In this document: positions 1 through 12,200 of the stretch, piece after piece | How the letters are laid out: each line of letters begins with the position of its first letter | Position numbering within the stretch: the first letter of the stretch is position 1 | Assembly: GCF_040869045.1 (NCBI RefSeq) | Contig: NC_090319.1 | Location: 16,014,314 to 16,078,313, forward strand | Source of the DNA: Eurosta solidaginis | Lineage: Eukaryota > Arthropoda > Insecta > Diptera > Tephritidae | DNA: 64,000 bases | Direction: 5' to 3' | The notes under the pieces: generated by a model | Databases searched by the model: none | Told to the model about the DNA's origin: nothing | The model's input: the letters and a program-made list of their open reading frames with translations, nothing else | Translations under genes and position numbers: made by a program

Positions 1-514
1 CTTCTTAGAAAACTTGCCTCCACTGAGTTGTGAGAGATAGATGGAGGAAGACTTTATCTCTATTGAGGCTCCTTATCAGCGTTAGTTATCGCAAAACGTG
101 ACTTGTTACTAAATGACCAAAATCACTTGGACGGTTAAGCGCCAGTTTATGATGATGATGATCAACGACTGAGTGGAATATCGGCTCATCTTGACTGTCG
201 TTTCGACAACACCCTATTTCAGAGTTTGATTGAAGAGCGCTTTAGCTTTTACTGAATAACATCCTATTCAAAACTTGGATAAAGAACGTCTCATCTCAGA
301 ATTTGTTCTAAAAATGGCGTATCTTAACACAATGGCTTAGTCGAATATCACTCTATATAGAAAACACGAATTGCTTTTGTGACGAAGTGCGTCACAGTTT
401 GGAATTTATATCAGCGACGTGGTTTCTACGTCGAAAATGCACCAGCTCTTGTTTTGATGACAGCAATTACTTTATTTAATAGTCATTCACCGCGATTCCT
501 ATTTGTTTGCATCT
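1..514. other. No gene recognised
   Basis: Non-repetitive-looking sequence with short open frames only. I see no domain, RNA gene or clear repeat boundary here. It directly precedes a reverse-strand LINE remnant and may be more of the same degraded element. Confidence 0.4.
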
Positions 515-805
515 TCATCCCATCCAGAGAAGGCCGAAATTACGGGGGCGTCTTTGAAGACCAGTGGTATCTATATTATCAACATACCGCCGCACCTGCT
601 GATATAATATCCTCTTCAGCATCGGAAAGTCGCCTTGTGTGTAGCTTCGTTTAGTCCCGGACAGCTTGGAGAGCCCTTCCAAATTCATTCGCAGCTGCTG
701 GCGTTCCTCAGACTCAGCGAAATACAGGCAACTCCGTTTCGCGCACTCAAAAGCTGCTTTGAAGTCGACAAAAGAGATGGTGGCTATCGGTTTTCTAATC
801 ACCAT
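515..805 (-). pseudogene. Non-LTR retrotransposon reverse transcriptase fragment
   Basis: The reverse strand encodes about 96 residues containing ISFVDFKAAFE. This resembles reverse transcriptase motif A of LINE elements (F-V/I-D-F-K-A-A-F-D), where the first Asp is catalytic. The usual second acidic residue after the Phe is Glu here. Only this short piece is open, and no endonuclease, YADD motif or tail is visible around it, so it is a dead fragment. The clade is not certain; the motif style fits CR1, Jockey or RTE-like elements. The claim rests on this one motif. Confidence 0.55.
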
Positions 806-3295
806 CTACCATGCTATTTAGCAAGGAGAAGAATTGTTCCCTCCATAATTTGCTTTCGTTTTCTTTGATCAAGGTATATGTAGGTTTGTAGCTTAGTGTA
901 TGTTTTTATGCTGCAACCTGGTACAACAAGTGACATAATTAGTCTTCATTTCCTTCAACCAAAGTAGGGACATAGGCGCAGATAAGTGTTCTTTATATAG
1001 GAGCACCTCGCTTTGATGCATTTCACAACCAGACGCTCGTTCACAGACCACATTTCGCGGCGAAGTATTTTTACCCCACGATACCAAAACCCCAATAACA
1101 TCTTGCAATTTTCCCCTTATGGGTACTGTAATGCACGTGACAGGACCCTATTAATCTCCTGCCTTGCACCGTTCCAGCGTTGATATCAGCCTTTGCCTTC
1201 ATCATCAATCAACCGGGCAGCGGTACCTTTCTTTATAAGGGTCCGAGAATTCCAGGTTCTTACTCTCAAATCATAGTTTTAAAATGTTTGCAAAGGTATT
1301 CAATGGCTACTAGTCATCACAAAAGGGAAATTACATTCGAGCTTCTTTTGCTTTTAATTGCAAGTAGTTTTTAAAAATCCGGTCGCAGGCCCAGCGCTGA
1401 AAAAATCGGTATATTTTGGTATATGAAACATCCCCAAAATAAATAGCACCGGCTATCAATTTGTAGCCATGTATTTTTAAAATCTATGTAGGTATATACA
1501 GCAGCGAGCAGAAAAATGGCACTGGCCATTTCCTTCAAATTTCTTAAGCTAAATTATTTTTACTATTTTCGATATTTTACGGAAAGACTTCTGTGATTTT
1601 TGTAAACGACACCATCAAAAAAAAATCTCGATGACGTTTTTGAAAATTCGGGAAAATTGTGTACTTTTTATTTGGAGTTCTCTGTTATTTTTTTGAAAAC
1701 ACAATTTTGTAGCCCAATCAATGTTAGTCTTATAAATTACAAGCAGGCATTGTGGATAAAATAAGTGTGATATCTTATCCCTCAAATGCTTGACAGAATG
1801 TTCAAGATGGCTACTTTTTAGCGTTTTGGCAACGTTTCGACAGGATGTCCAATATGGCGCCGCATAGGGCCGGCTATCTTCAGCGGGTGATAGAAAGAGA
1901 TACAGGATGAGATCACGAGTCACTTTAAAAATTAGGTGATCCAATCTATTTGTAATTTTGACGTCTATGCAGAAGATATCATCACACTTGTTTTAACCAC
2001 AATGGTTATAGGTAGTTGGTTACAGGTCTCTCAAAATTCTTATGGATTTTTGACAGTTTTTTCCAAGAGTGTTTCAGGTTTTCATTTATTTAAAAAACAC
2101 CCTTTGGAAAAAAGACTATCAAAAATAAATGTGAATTTTTAAAGACCTATAAGTTATACTCTGTTTAAATTAAATTGATTGGGCTACAAAGCTGCGTACT
2201 CAAAAAAATTCAGAGAGCTTAAAATAAGTTAAAATAAAAAAAGTATCTCGAGTTTTCGAACTCTTTCATAATTGGTTTTTTGAGAATCCAAACTTTGCAA
2301 AGTTTCAAGTTTCGGTTACAAAACTATAGACGCTTGAAATATCGAAAAAAAAGAATTTAATTGACGAAACTTGATAAAAAGGGTCAATGCTATTTTTCTG
2401 TTCGCTGCTGTAAGAATACATGAAGTCGATAACAGTGAATTTCTGTTTCACGTTTAGGGCTCTGAACCAAGGCTTTTGCATTGTTTCATTGCACAGCTCG
2501 TTGTTTTTCCAGTTGTAAATGCGTGTTCTGCTTGTTACGGCTATTCTCATAAATAAATTGTTATATTAGAATAAGGTCTGATTCATTTCCTGAAAATGCT
2601 GAGACATACATACTTATAAATATGTATTTATATATGTATGTACGTACATGTAGTGCACATAGCATATCCGAATATATCTATACATAAACGTGTACAATAA
2701 AAGTACCAAACATAAATCATATTTAGATACTACCTGTGTATATATTGAATTATATACACAAATATACTGAATTCGTATTGTAAGTAGTACCTACATACAT
2801 ACCTGTTCGTCAGCTCACTAACCTTTGGGAATGTCACGCTTGAAACTGTGAACTCTATACCAACAACTATGCCCCAAACAATACCAAAACTAGTTTTTAG
2901 ACGTGAAGCATAAATAAAAATCGCTCTTTCGGTAGTGTCATACGTGACCTGTGTGCCTCCTCAACCCTCTCTTTCACGTATATGGCTAGAGATTTCGAAG
3001 GAAACAATCATGGCTGAACATAAGAGTAAAGAATGTACATATGTACATATTTATGTATGTATGTATACCGTGTTCATAAAATACCATCTAAAATGCTGTG
3101 CTCGCAATATTTCACGAGATCACACAATAAAAGTTGTAAAAATTTTATAGTTTCATGACGATTGCATGTGGCTGTTCATGCTTCACGAGCTCATTTTTGG
3201 ATCACAATAATTTGTGCTGCCTTCTGAGCTGTTACAAATGTCCATGAGGTATCAAAAGTGGTTAAAATCAGCTCTCTATTCCCTTCCTTGAGTTA
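806..3295. other. AT-rich intergenic stretch, no gene recognised
   Basis: Only short chance open frames occur. A weak inverted repeat pairs about 1703-1727 with about 2165-2195 (both contain TTGTAGCCCAATCAAT or its complement), suggesting an old foldback element. 2600-2800 and 3030-3070 are rich in TACATA/TATGTA microsatellite. A short stretch near 1500-1560 (starting CAGCAGCGAGCAGAAAAA) resembles 22843-22900, so it is part of a dispersed repeat. Confidence 0.4.
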
Positions 3296-3299
3296 AGAT

Positions 3300-4135
3300 T
3301 CATAACTGGAAACGTAACCAAATCCGGAACGGAAGCTAAACCGAAACCGATTACGGAGCCGAGGGCGGAACCAAACTGAAAGTGGGAACGAATCTGCACA
3401 CAAATCTGCAATCGAAGCTGGGACCAGAGAGAAAACGGAACCGAGTTTGGATAAAAATCTTCAATTGAGACCGAAACCGGAAATTACATTGAAACCGGAG
3501 CCATAACAAAACCAAATCCGCACCGAGGCGATAAGCGAATCCTCAATGGGTTAGAAGGTATACACGCGGTAGGTATGCCCGTCGTAAAATGCGATTAAAA
3601 TGCCCAAATGATTCAAGGAGTTGTGTAGCGCAACCCTTTCAAGGGGTTGACAGCGCTATATAGCTTCTTCAACCCAATTGTCAACCTCAAGGTTTGAGGG
3701 TCTTTGGTGACCGCAAGTTCCTCATGGAAGTGGAGGTTGAGGGCGGGATGGCCTAGAAGGTTCAATGTAGTCATATTACATCGTTATCGAGATGGTCAGG
3801 ATTAAACCTTAATAGTGCTTTTTACCAGAACGTGCAAGATATATATCCTGCAATGGACCATCAACATCTATAACACTCCCCAAAACCTTCGGGGAGTGCT
3901 TTTAACGCTACAACAACGAAATGAACAAAGGAACAGTAACCTCAAACGAGTACACTTACGAATCTTAAACAGTAGCTCAAACAGAACTGCACCCGGAATC
4001 GGGTCCGGAACGTAACCGGCACCTAAGCTCATTCAAAAATGAGATCAAAATCGAATTGGACCGAAAGGAGAAAAAAAGTCAGAAAAAAACCCAAACAAAA
4101 TCGAAATAGAAAGCGAATGGAAACATGAAACCACA
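3300..4135. repeat. Degenerate CCGGAA-like hexamer satellite, interrupted
   Basis: On both sides of the SINE-like insertion at 3543-3914 the sequence is a decayed hexamer array: GGAACGGAAGC, ACCGAAACCG, GGAGCCGAGG, and after the insertion CCCGGAATCGGGTCCGGAAC. The units drift towards AACCGA and GAAACC. This is simple-sequence DNA, not coding, although it gives short open frames. The insertion splits what was probably one array of about 450 bp. Confidence 0.55.
3543..3914 (+). repeat. CAA-tailed SINE-like repeat, diverged copy
   Basis: It matches the repeat at 15323-15742 in order: a GCGGTAGGTATGCC head, TGTGTAGCGCAACC, CCCAATTGTCAACCTCA, GAGATGGTC, then ATAACACTCCCCAAA and CTTCGGGGAGTG near the 3' end, finishing CGCTACAACAAC. 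It is more diverged than the 9602 and 15323 copies. I see no open frame. Confidence 0.7.
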
Positions 4136-4139
4136 ATTT

Positions 4140-6100
4140 GAATTCAATTGAAACTGATAGGTACTGCTTTACTAAAATTAAAGAGCAAATGAGAATCGAT
4201 TTCTCTATCGGCATGAAATCGGAATATATGATGGAAAGCTGCAGAGCAGCTCTATTGAAATTACAGTCAGATTTAAAATCTATAATATATGAAACTGATA
4301 TAGAAGTCGAAAATAATGTAGAGTCTCGCAGTAGAGTCATCGCAACTATAGAAAGATCGAAAAGAATCAAAATTTTTATATAAGTTTTCGCCCACCTTAT
4401 AAAAAGGTCCGCGACTCAAGGAATGGGACTACTAACATAAAAATATATTATCACATTTTTGTTCCATTTCCTAATTTCGTATTTTTTCTATAGCTCATGT
4501 GTGTTCCTTATGTTAGTTATCCCGATTCGTGTGTCACCTAGATTTTCTTACTATACGGATTGTTGTCCTCGGCATCTGAGCCGAGCCTTGTGTGAAGTTC
4601 TTAGCTCACGGAAAATTCGGAAGCATGTTGCAATAAAACTTACAGGTCATATCAGTAGTAAAACCATAAAAATTTGACGGCCTCCAGCCTGTCATGCATT
4701 TTAAGGAAGGTGAAGTTTTAGTACTATTTCGCTGCTTTTTACTACTTTAGTGCTTAAAAAGGGAACTAGAAGGAAAGAGAGAGTAAAAGCAAGAATAAAG
4801 CATTATGTTTGGGGAAAAGTAATAGTAAGAGGATAACAGGAAGAGTAACAATAACGCAAAGATAAGATTACGAGTCATAATAAGAGTGAGAGTAAGAGCA
4901 GGAAGAATAAGAAAAAAGTAGAATAATAAGAATAAGGAAATTGAGACTGATTTGAGATGTTATTCTACACATTTCCTGGATCAGCCAGTATGTATTATAT
5001 AAAATAAAGAAGAGAAAAATAGTTTTCCCCGAGTTTCAGTATTACAAGCCTCTCAGATCTTATCGGCATGTTCATGATAACGTTCCAATCGGCAGTCATC
5101 GCATTGACATCAACGGTCTGTTTCTATATTCCATAGTTGTAGTTGCAGTCGATTAAAACTGCATTTTTTCTCAATTCTGGTGCAGTGAAATGATGCCTGC
5201 GAAATTAACGCCTAAAAAATGATGGCAATACCCGCGGGCCTGTATTCATATTTCAGAAAGGCATGAATGCAGTATTCTCTTACGATACTGAGAAAAAAAC
5301 AATGTTGCAAAAATACTCACCATAATGTGAAACGCGACCCCATTTTTGTAATATTCACTTCACTTGCCTCTTTTTTGCATCATATTTCACAAGATTCCCT
5401 AATTATGTGCGAATTATCTCTTGATTTTTGTCTTTCTTTCATGTATCGAGCTCAGCAGGAAGCATTCATTTCTTAAAATTTCGATACAGGCAACTTCCAT
5501 TGGCATTGTTTTTTCCTTTTTTGTGGTTTAGCCGGGTTCTGAACTATGTTTAATGTTTCAAGTATCTGCGCCACTGGGAGGATACTTAAATTGCGAGGCA
5601 GATTCCCAAATTTTGCAAGTATTGTCTAAATATCTCGATCCGTATCTTAACAAAACGAAACTTTTGTTAACCTATGTTTTAAGCGTTAACTTCAAAAGAA
5701 AATTTTCTTAGATTAGCCGCAAAGACTACCGAATAGCGCCGCCTGGCGGAATTCGGTTTCCTCTACGTTGGAATACAAGTATCGAGACCGAAACTGAAGC
5801 AAGACAATAAAATGGGTATGTACACATGTGATGAGATTCGGCCTCTGCTTTAATACTTTCTGCTGGAGCATATGATTGATATTATTATATTTTTAACAGG
5901 TTTCAATAGTTTCATTAAACAATAATATTTGAAATTAAATTAAATGCTTATAAAGCAAAGCAGATATTGCGTGTCTCAATGCGAAATCGGTAGTTGCAAC
6001 AAACAATACTTTATAATTATGTATGCGAACACTGATCGCATGTGGATTCGCAATTTTTAATGAGGCTGAATGCAAACTGTTGCATTATAATTTATAAACA
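4140..6100. other. No gene recognised; purine-rich simple repeat
   Basis: Short open frames only. 4740-4960 is a decayed purine-rich hexamer array (AGAGTAAGAG, AAGAGTAACA types). 5520-5760 carries TATCTCGATCCGT and GCGCCGCCTGGCGGAA, which looks like an outlying diverged unit of the tandem array at 6985-7850. Confidence 0.45.
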
Positions 6101-6103
6101 ACA

Positions 6104-6530
6104 AAAATTGGAAATAAAAAGATGATAAAAAAATTTTAAGGACTAAGTTTATATAAATGGACCAAAAAATAGAAGGCAATTTTTCCTTTAATACAGACAT
6201 AGTCTTGTTGAATTTTGACTAAAAAACTTTAACAATAGCTCTTGTAAAAGAATTTTGGGATTTAAAACTATAAAGGCCGAGCGCAGTCTTTCAATTTAAG
6301 GCAAACCATGTACTTGGGATTAACTAATTGATTATTTAAAATTTAAACACGCGCTCTACCTTTATAATTTTACATCCCAAAATTCTTTTACAAGAGTTAT
6401 TGTTAAAGTTTTTTAGTCAAAATTCAACAAGACTATGTCTGTATTAAAGGAAAACTTGCTTTCTATTTTTTGGTCCATTTATATAAAGGTTGTCCTTAAA
6501 ATTTTTGTATCATTTTTTTTTTCAATTTTC
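6104..6530. repeat. Foldback (MITE-like) element
   Basis: Two arms of about 160 bp are reverse complements of each other. Left arm: CTTTAATACAGACATAGTC, TTGTTGAATTTTGACTAAAA, CTCTTGTAAAAGAATTTTGG. Right arm: CCAAAATTCTTTTACAAGAG, TTTTAGTCAAAATTCAACAA, GACTATGTCTGTATTAAAG. They enclose about 60-80 bp of unrelated sequence near 6285-6345. There is no open frame, so this is a non-autonomous element. I could not fix a target-site duplication. Confidence 0.8.
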
Positions 6531-6732
6531 TATTACTGCCTACAAAAAGGCAATTGCAACTTTGATTAGTAATTTAAGTAATTCCTAAGTGAAAATTCTT
6601 TTTGTTCAAAATAGCAAGATTTACGAGAATTAGTGGAATTATCGCTGACAACACTGGCGAAAACAACAGAATTCCACCTCGCATCATAAAAAGAGAATTC
6701 CACCTCCTTTCTCAGCTACTTAATTTAAAAAT

Positions 6733-6795
6733 AAAATAAATGTAAGGCGCAATAACCTCCGAAGAGATCTAAGGCCGAGCTTCTTAATTTGCACC
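6733..6795 (-). repeat. 3' fragment of tRNA-derived SINE
   Basis: ATAAATGTAAGGCGC...AACCTCCGAAGAGATCTAAGG followed by GCCGAGCTTCTT is the reverse complement of the 3' end of the SINE at 16888-17241. Only the tail part is present. Confidence 0.7.
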
Positions 6796-6984
6796 ACTGA
6801 AAATCATGGTGAAATTCGCATACGCCTGAAAGTCTAAAAGAATCGTGGTGAAAGTCGCGTACGCCTAAAAGTATGCAAGGACGTACATTGAGTTGGGCCT
6901 CAACGAGGTGGAATTCTACAACGCCTGCAACACTCAGGAGGCTAGTCATGAAGGTATGGTCTAATCTTCTAAATAGTTCGACTT

Positions 6985-7850
6985 GTGAGTTACGTAGCTA
7001 AAATTTTTTGATCAAACATTGCACAGTCACCGAATTTTAAACTATATTTCAGGTTTCAAGTTTAGATATCCAGGAAAATGGATGAAAAGATTTCCAAATT
7101 AAAATTAATTTTCCTAATATCTCGATCCATCCGCCACCTAGCGGAATTTTTTGATAAAATATTGCATTGTCACCGGTTTCTGACTTGCGGCTCAAGTTTC
7201 ATATCTCCAGCTCACCGAGAAGTTACTCAAAAATCGATTGCAAGATTTCCCTCGTTTTTCAAGGATTTGTAGTTATCTCACTTAGCGCGCCACTTAGCGG
7301 AATTTTGTAAATGTAAGCCTCGAACTGTGTGCGAAGTTTCAAGTCTCTAGGTCACCGGGAAGTTAGTTAAAAATGGATTGAAAGATTTCCAAATCAAATC
7401 TAATTTTCTTAATATCTCGATCTGTGCGCCACCTAGCGAATTTTTTTGGATCAAATATTGCATTGTCACTGGGTTCTGACTCACGGCCCAAGCTTCAAGT
7501 CTCTAGCTCTCCGGGAGGTTACTTAAAAATCGATCGCCAGATTCCCTGCGTTTTTTCAGAGATTTTCAGGGATTTTCGTTTATCTCGATTCGTCTGCCAC
7601 TTGGCGGCATGTTGTTTTCCACGCATTGTAGTGCCATCGACTCGCAAACTATGTGCTAAGTTTCAAGTCTCTGGATCACCGAGAAGTTAGTTAAAAGTGG
7701 ATCGCAAAATTTTCATTTTAAAATAAATTTTCTGTATATCTTGATCCGTGCGCCACCTAGCGGATTTTTTTTTTTTACTTGCATTGTAATGTCTCCCTAA
7801 TCTGAACTATGTTCTAAGTATCAAGTGTCTAGCTCAACGTGAAGATACCG
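6985..7850 (+). repeat. Tandem array, about 155-bp unit
   Basis: A motif like TATCTCGATCCGTGCGCC followed by ACCTAGCGGAATTTT recurs near 7119, 7273, 7412, 7580 and 7736, a spacing of roughly 140-170 bp. Between the motifs, other phrases recur: GCATTGTCACCG, CAAGTCTCTAG, CTCACCGAGAAGTTA and GGATTGAAAGATTTCC. Units have diverged and differ in length. Open frames here are by-products. Confidence 0.75.
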
Positions 7851-8271
7851 AAAACGACTTTTCCGTGGATCAAAAATTCTTATGGTAATGAGGGGACAAA
7901 CATGAAAGCGACTTAATGTAAAAGTAAAAAAAAATTTACATTCATACTCCTACACATAGTATTTAAATTCAAGCATTGATCATTATGCACTTGTGTAAAA
8001 ATAAAAGCAAAAGCTTTTTACGCCTAAAAAAATTTCGTTACATAAAAGCCTCAACTACTTTGCTCACTCCAAGTTTTAACTGATAATTACACACCTTTAA
8101 GTGGTCTAAAAATTAATTTAGTCATTTATAAAAAACATAAATAATGACATATACTTACCTGGATTTATGTAGTGCAATGTGTTATTGACTTATATCTTCC
8201 TATTTGTAAAAAAAAAAAAATGTTTCTTACTTTTACTTTTGGTTGTTTTAGAAGAATTATACAAAGCAGGA
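7851..8271. other. No gene recognised
   Basis: AT-rich sequence with a poly-A run at 8208-8220. No domain, RNA gene or repeat boundary was seen before the hAT-type terminus at 8272. Confidence 0.4.
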
Positions 8272-9200
8272 CAGTGGCGTAGTGAGGTTTTCTTGCGCCC
8301 GGGGATAAATATTTTTTTTTCATACTTAATAATGTTAGGTCACTTAGGCGACCTAGCTATTGATACTGAGATAGTCAAGAGTATTTGAAGTGTCACTCGT
8401 AAGATTGGAAAAACATTTTCTCCATACGAGATTACAAAATAATGTAATTCTAAGAGTAAGGTTCAATTTCTTTTCTACTGCGAAGTAATATTTTGCAGTC
8501 ACATATTTCGATAAAAAGTTCTGTTCCATCGAAATCTGTATAATAAAATAAAAAGTCATTATTATCCTTGTTTAACAAATTTCCAATGTCTAAGAGAAAT
8601 CCAAATCTAAAATTAAGGCCATTTAGCCGTGCAAATCTTGTACATACATATTTCTTGTGGGAGTCGATCGAGAACACTTTTCATAACGCGAGAAATTTAA
8701 CATTCTGCGGAAAGACCAACATCTCTAGCCGACTCTCCGAGCATTTTTCGGCGCCTCTTACACGTTTCCCTATATCAATATCCCATTTTTAACAAAGATA
8801 CATCGCATTTTCTATTGCTTCTTCACAGAGAGTGTCTCGAATTTCGAATAGTTCAGTCCTTAATGATTTAAGATTATGATACGCTTCTGTAAAATTCATC
8901 CCCGGATTTTGTAATCTGAGCTGCACACGATCCTCCGTAAGATTTCATACCAGAAATGAATTAGTGTTATGAAACTAAAGTTTAGTATATTTTGCAACAG
9001 AACTGTGGCTTCACTTCTGGTATCACTTGTGCTGGTAGTGTCCTCTGCTAATTGATCTAAGCGTTCTACTACATTCTCTAGCCCATCGACGATAATGCTA
9101 ACCGCTTTTATTCTGGCGCTCCATCGTCTTTCAGAGACACGTTTAACAGTTTTTGTTAAAGCATTTTTTAATCATTCCCATCGTAACATCGAACGTGAGA
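8272..9200 (-). pseudogene. hAT-family (ZMYM-like) transposase relic
   Basis: The left edge, CAGTGGCGTAG, is a typical hAT terminal inverted repeat. On the reverse strand, decayed coding reads in pieces: RVSERRWSARIKAV near 9130, then a helical stretch, then LQNPGMNFTEAYHNLKSL and RDTLCEEAIENAMYL near 8830-8930. This order resembles the central and late parts of ZMYM-type hAT transposases. Several stops and frame changes separate the pieces. I see no matching right terminus; the copy appears cut off near 9200, beside the foldback at 9217. Confidence 0.6.
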
Positions 9201-9216
9201 AAAAAAGATATGTATA

Positions 9217-9490
9217 TTAGATTGGGTCGATTTATTAACCGATATCGCGCCATCGATTTTTCGATAGGATTCGGGCTCAAGAAAAAAAAGCTCCACTACG
9301 CATACCCAAAAGAATTTTAAATAATGTTTTGGTCGAAAAATTTACCCTTTCGCCATTTTTTTTTCGCAGGCTGGAAAATTATTTTTTTGGGTATGTGTAG
9401 TGGAACTTTTTTCCTGAGCCCAAATCCTATCGAAAAATCGATGGCGCGATATCGGTTAACTTTCGTCCATACGACTCGACCCAGGTTAAT
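9217..9490. repeat. Foldback element with GGGTCGA ends, copy 1
   Basis: Left arm: ATTGGGTCGATTTATTAACC, GATATCGCGCCATCGATTTT, TCGATAGGATTCGGGCTCA, CTCCACTACGCATACCCAAA. The right arm is its reverse complement with few changes and ends ACTCGACCCAGGTTAATG. There is no coding capacity. A longer relative sits at 21717-22195. Confidence 0.8.
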
Positions 9491-9529
9491 GTATATGCTT
9501 TCAATTATTCCACAACCTGTTGCAAGTGT

Positions 9530-10275
9530 TAGGCTTGGTCAGTGATAGCAGATGTAGGAAGTGCGGGTTGGAGGAGGAAACGATTGAGCACGTTCTGTGC
9601 TGTTGTTGTTGTTGTTGTAGCGATAAGGTTGCTCCCCGAAGGCTTTGGGGAGTGTTATCGATGTGATGGTCCTTTTCCGGATACAAATCCAGGTACGCTC
9701 CGGTACCATAGCACCATTAAGGTGCTAGCCCGTCCATCTCGGGAACGATTTATGTGGCCACATTAAACCTTCAGGCCATTCCCTCCATCCCTACCCCCAA
9801 GTTCCATGAGGAGCTTGGAGTCGTCAGAGCCTCGTCTGTTAGTGAAACAGGATTCGCCGCGGATAGGTGAGATTGACAATTGGGTTTGGAGAAGCTATAT
9901 ATTGCGCTGGCAACCTGAAAGGTTGCGCTACACACCCCCTTGAAGCTGGTATTTTAGTCGCCTCTTACGACAGGCATACCTACCGCGGGTATATTCTGAT
10001 CCCCTAACCCGCTGGGGTCACGTTCTGTGCTCGTGCCCTGCGCTTGCTAGACTAAGACTCCAACTATTAGGAGTGATACAGCTGTCAGATATAGAAGCAG
10101 CAAGTGGATTAAGTCCTAGGAAGCTTCTAGTATTTGTCAAGAGGACGGAGTTATTTTATAACATATGACCTGGTTTTTAATAGTGTTTTTCAGTTTGGTC
10201 GTTAAAACAAACTTCTGGACTCATTCAGTCTATGTGAGGTCCTCATGGACCGGTCAGTTCAACCTAACCTAACCT
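9530..10275 (+). pseudogene. Non-LTR retrotransposon C-terminal/3' fragment, split by a SINE
   Basis: Reading across the inserted repeat (9602-10018), the frame gives CRKCGLEEETIEHVLCSCP, then LARLRLQLLG and [15 protein letters not shown]. This is the Cys/His-containing C-terminus typical of Jockey/I-type LINE ORF2 proteins (C-x2-C, then H-x4-C). After a stop comes a 3'UTR ending CAGTTCAACCTAACCTAACC. The same family recurs at 39424-39735 and, reversed, at 13270-13345. RT and RNase H parts are absent, so this is a 5'-truncated copy. Confidence 0.75.
9602..10018 (-). mobile_element. CAA-tailed SINE-like element with 13-bp target duplication
   Basis: On the reverse strand it runs from CAGCGGGTTAGGG through GTCGTAAGAGGCGACTAAAA to CTACAACAACAACAACAAC. 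It is flanked by perfect 13-bp direct repeats CACGTTCTGTGCT at 9589-9601 and 10019-10031, the mark of LINE-driven retroposition. It is about 417 bp with no open frame. Other copies in the window: 15323-15742, 3543-3914, 35033-35100 and 53640-53765. Confidence 0.85.
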
Positions 10276-12200
10276 GTCGCAAGTGTTCCGGATATATGCA
10301 TGCATTTTTTAGTATAGAAACTTTTTTCCAGAAATCAGTTATAATAAAAATACAAATTGTCCAGGAAGTTCTGCTTTGCGGACCATTTGTCGGTCCCCTG
10401 TGAGTAGCGCCGGGATATGAGGCCACCCTTGCCACTTTGACTCACTGTCTCCCATTTTTTCTGCAGGGTATATATAGATTATACCGGTTTACCAATTTTT
10501 AAGGCAAATACTTGTTAATTTCTATTTTGACGATTGTGTAACAAGTCACGCCTGCTTTCCCTACTTCACAATAACTGACGCCAATCGGAAGCACCAAGAG
10601 AGGTCACATCTCCCCACACTTGCCACTCCCAAATGATTGAAGGTTTTCGCTTTTCCTGCCCCTCCATAGACGGGTGCAAATTGGAATACTTTCTATATAG
10701 AATTGTGAATTTTGCAGCAAGCTTCTCTCTCGTATCCTATAAGAGCTAACTCATCTCGATACTGTTCAAGATTCCATGCTTGACATCAATGTAGGTATGT
10801 TGAAAGACTTAAAGAGCGTGGCTTTCGATCGTCGAAAGAGGACTTTACTTTTCAACTGCCTTCTTCATCTCACTTGTTAGCAGAAGTTATTCTTCGATGA
10901 CATTGCTTTTGCTGTCAATGCTAGTTCACAAATAGACGAACGATCTCGTATTTAAGTCCATCAACAATTAAGTGGCTACCAAACCGCGAATTCGCGGATT
11001 CGTTTCTTCATTTCAAGAAATACTTTGCATTGACCTCTTTTGCCGAAATACAGAGTTTTCACCCCTTGACCCAGACCGAAAAAATAAAATCATACCAACA
11101 ATAATGCAAGCATTATGTTATCCAGCACAAGTAAGGAGCTGGATGGAGTTTGGCGTAATTTCGCAGGGAACGGGAATTTTGGCAAAGCTAGTCATTTTCG
11201 TGGTGTCATTAGCCGCTTCAATGTCGAAAATATATGGTGTTTGCGATGCTTTTGTCGTAATTCTTTTTCTGAAATCTCACCTATCGGGTGGCGGAACGTA
11301 TATTCCGTGGTCAGGGGTTGTTGTGTTAGATTCGTCAAATCCCTCGCTATCTAGCACTGAGAAGACGTTTTCCCTCCATAGCCTAAGAACGCTTCATACG
11401 ATGGTGCCTTATCAATACTGCAAAAATATTCCCTGCTCCTGGAAGCATCCATAATAGGGAATTATTCCAGCCAGCATCTGAAGCTCTATGCTTTCTCTCC
11501 GGTTGACCTTACATTTCCCTCTTCTAGGTAGGTGCTCTCTTCGCCTCACAATAGTTGCTTGCATTTAGTGCCTTTACGTAGCCTGGACTTTAGGTTATTT
11601 AATTTTTACCGTGGCAGCGCCACATCCCCCAACGTACCAGTTATGTTTTAGGATTGCTATCAGCTGCAAATCTGAAGCTTTTTCAAGTTATGTGAGCCAA
11701 ACTCTGTTTTCCTTTCAACGGAGGAAACAATTTACAAAAAAAAGAAATGATTACTAAATTTTAAAATAAATATTTAAATAACAATTCATTTTATGGGCAA
11801 ATAAGATATGGACGAGAATATGAAGGAGAAATGGAGTCAGTGTGAGTGGGAGTAAAGGTTGAAATGAGAATGGGAATGGGAGTGCGATTGGCGATGAGAG
11901 TGGGAATGGTAATGGCAATAGGAATGGGAATGGGTGTGAGAGTTGGAGTGAGAGTGGAAGTTGAAGGAAGATAGATGGAATAAGGGTGGCCAAGAATAAA
12001 AAGGAGAAATAAAGGATAAAGTAGAAAAGAATAGGATAGAGAGTGAAAAGGGGAAGCCAGGATTGCTTTCTAAATATATGTATGTTAACCATTTTACGAG
12101 CAGTGCAAAGTCTGTCGGGTACGCTAGTCAGGTATTTTGATCATCAAGTATTTTGTTTTCGATATTATTGGCCCGCCATTTATTTTCACTGTACCCTTAT
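10276..12200. other. No gene recognised; degenerate GGGAATG-type repeat
   Basis: A 160-codon open frame at 10972-11454 has no recognisable domain, and its composition is not convincingly coding. The GC-balanced texture from 10350 to 11650 suggests decayed transposon coding, but no motif could be named. 11820-12060 is a decayed purine hexamer array (GGGAATGGGAGTG, GAGAGTGGGAATGG). Confidence 0.4.

Noticed and set aside
10972..11454. 160-codon open frame as a gene
   Set aside because: No recognisable domain, start context or splice pattern. It lies in sequence with the texture of decayed transposon coding.
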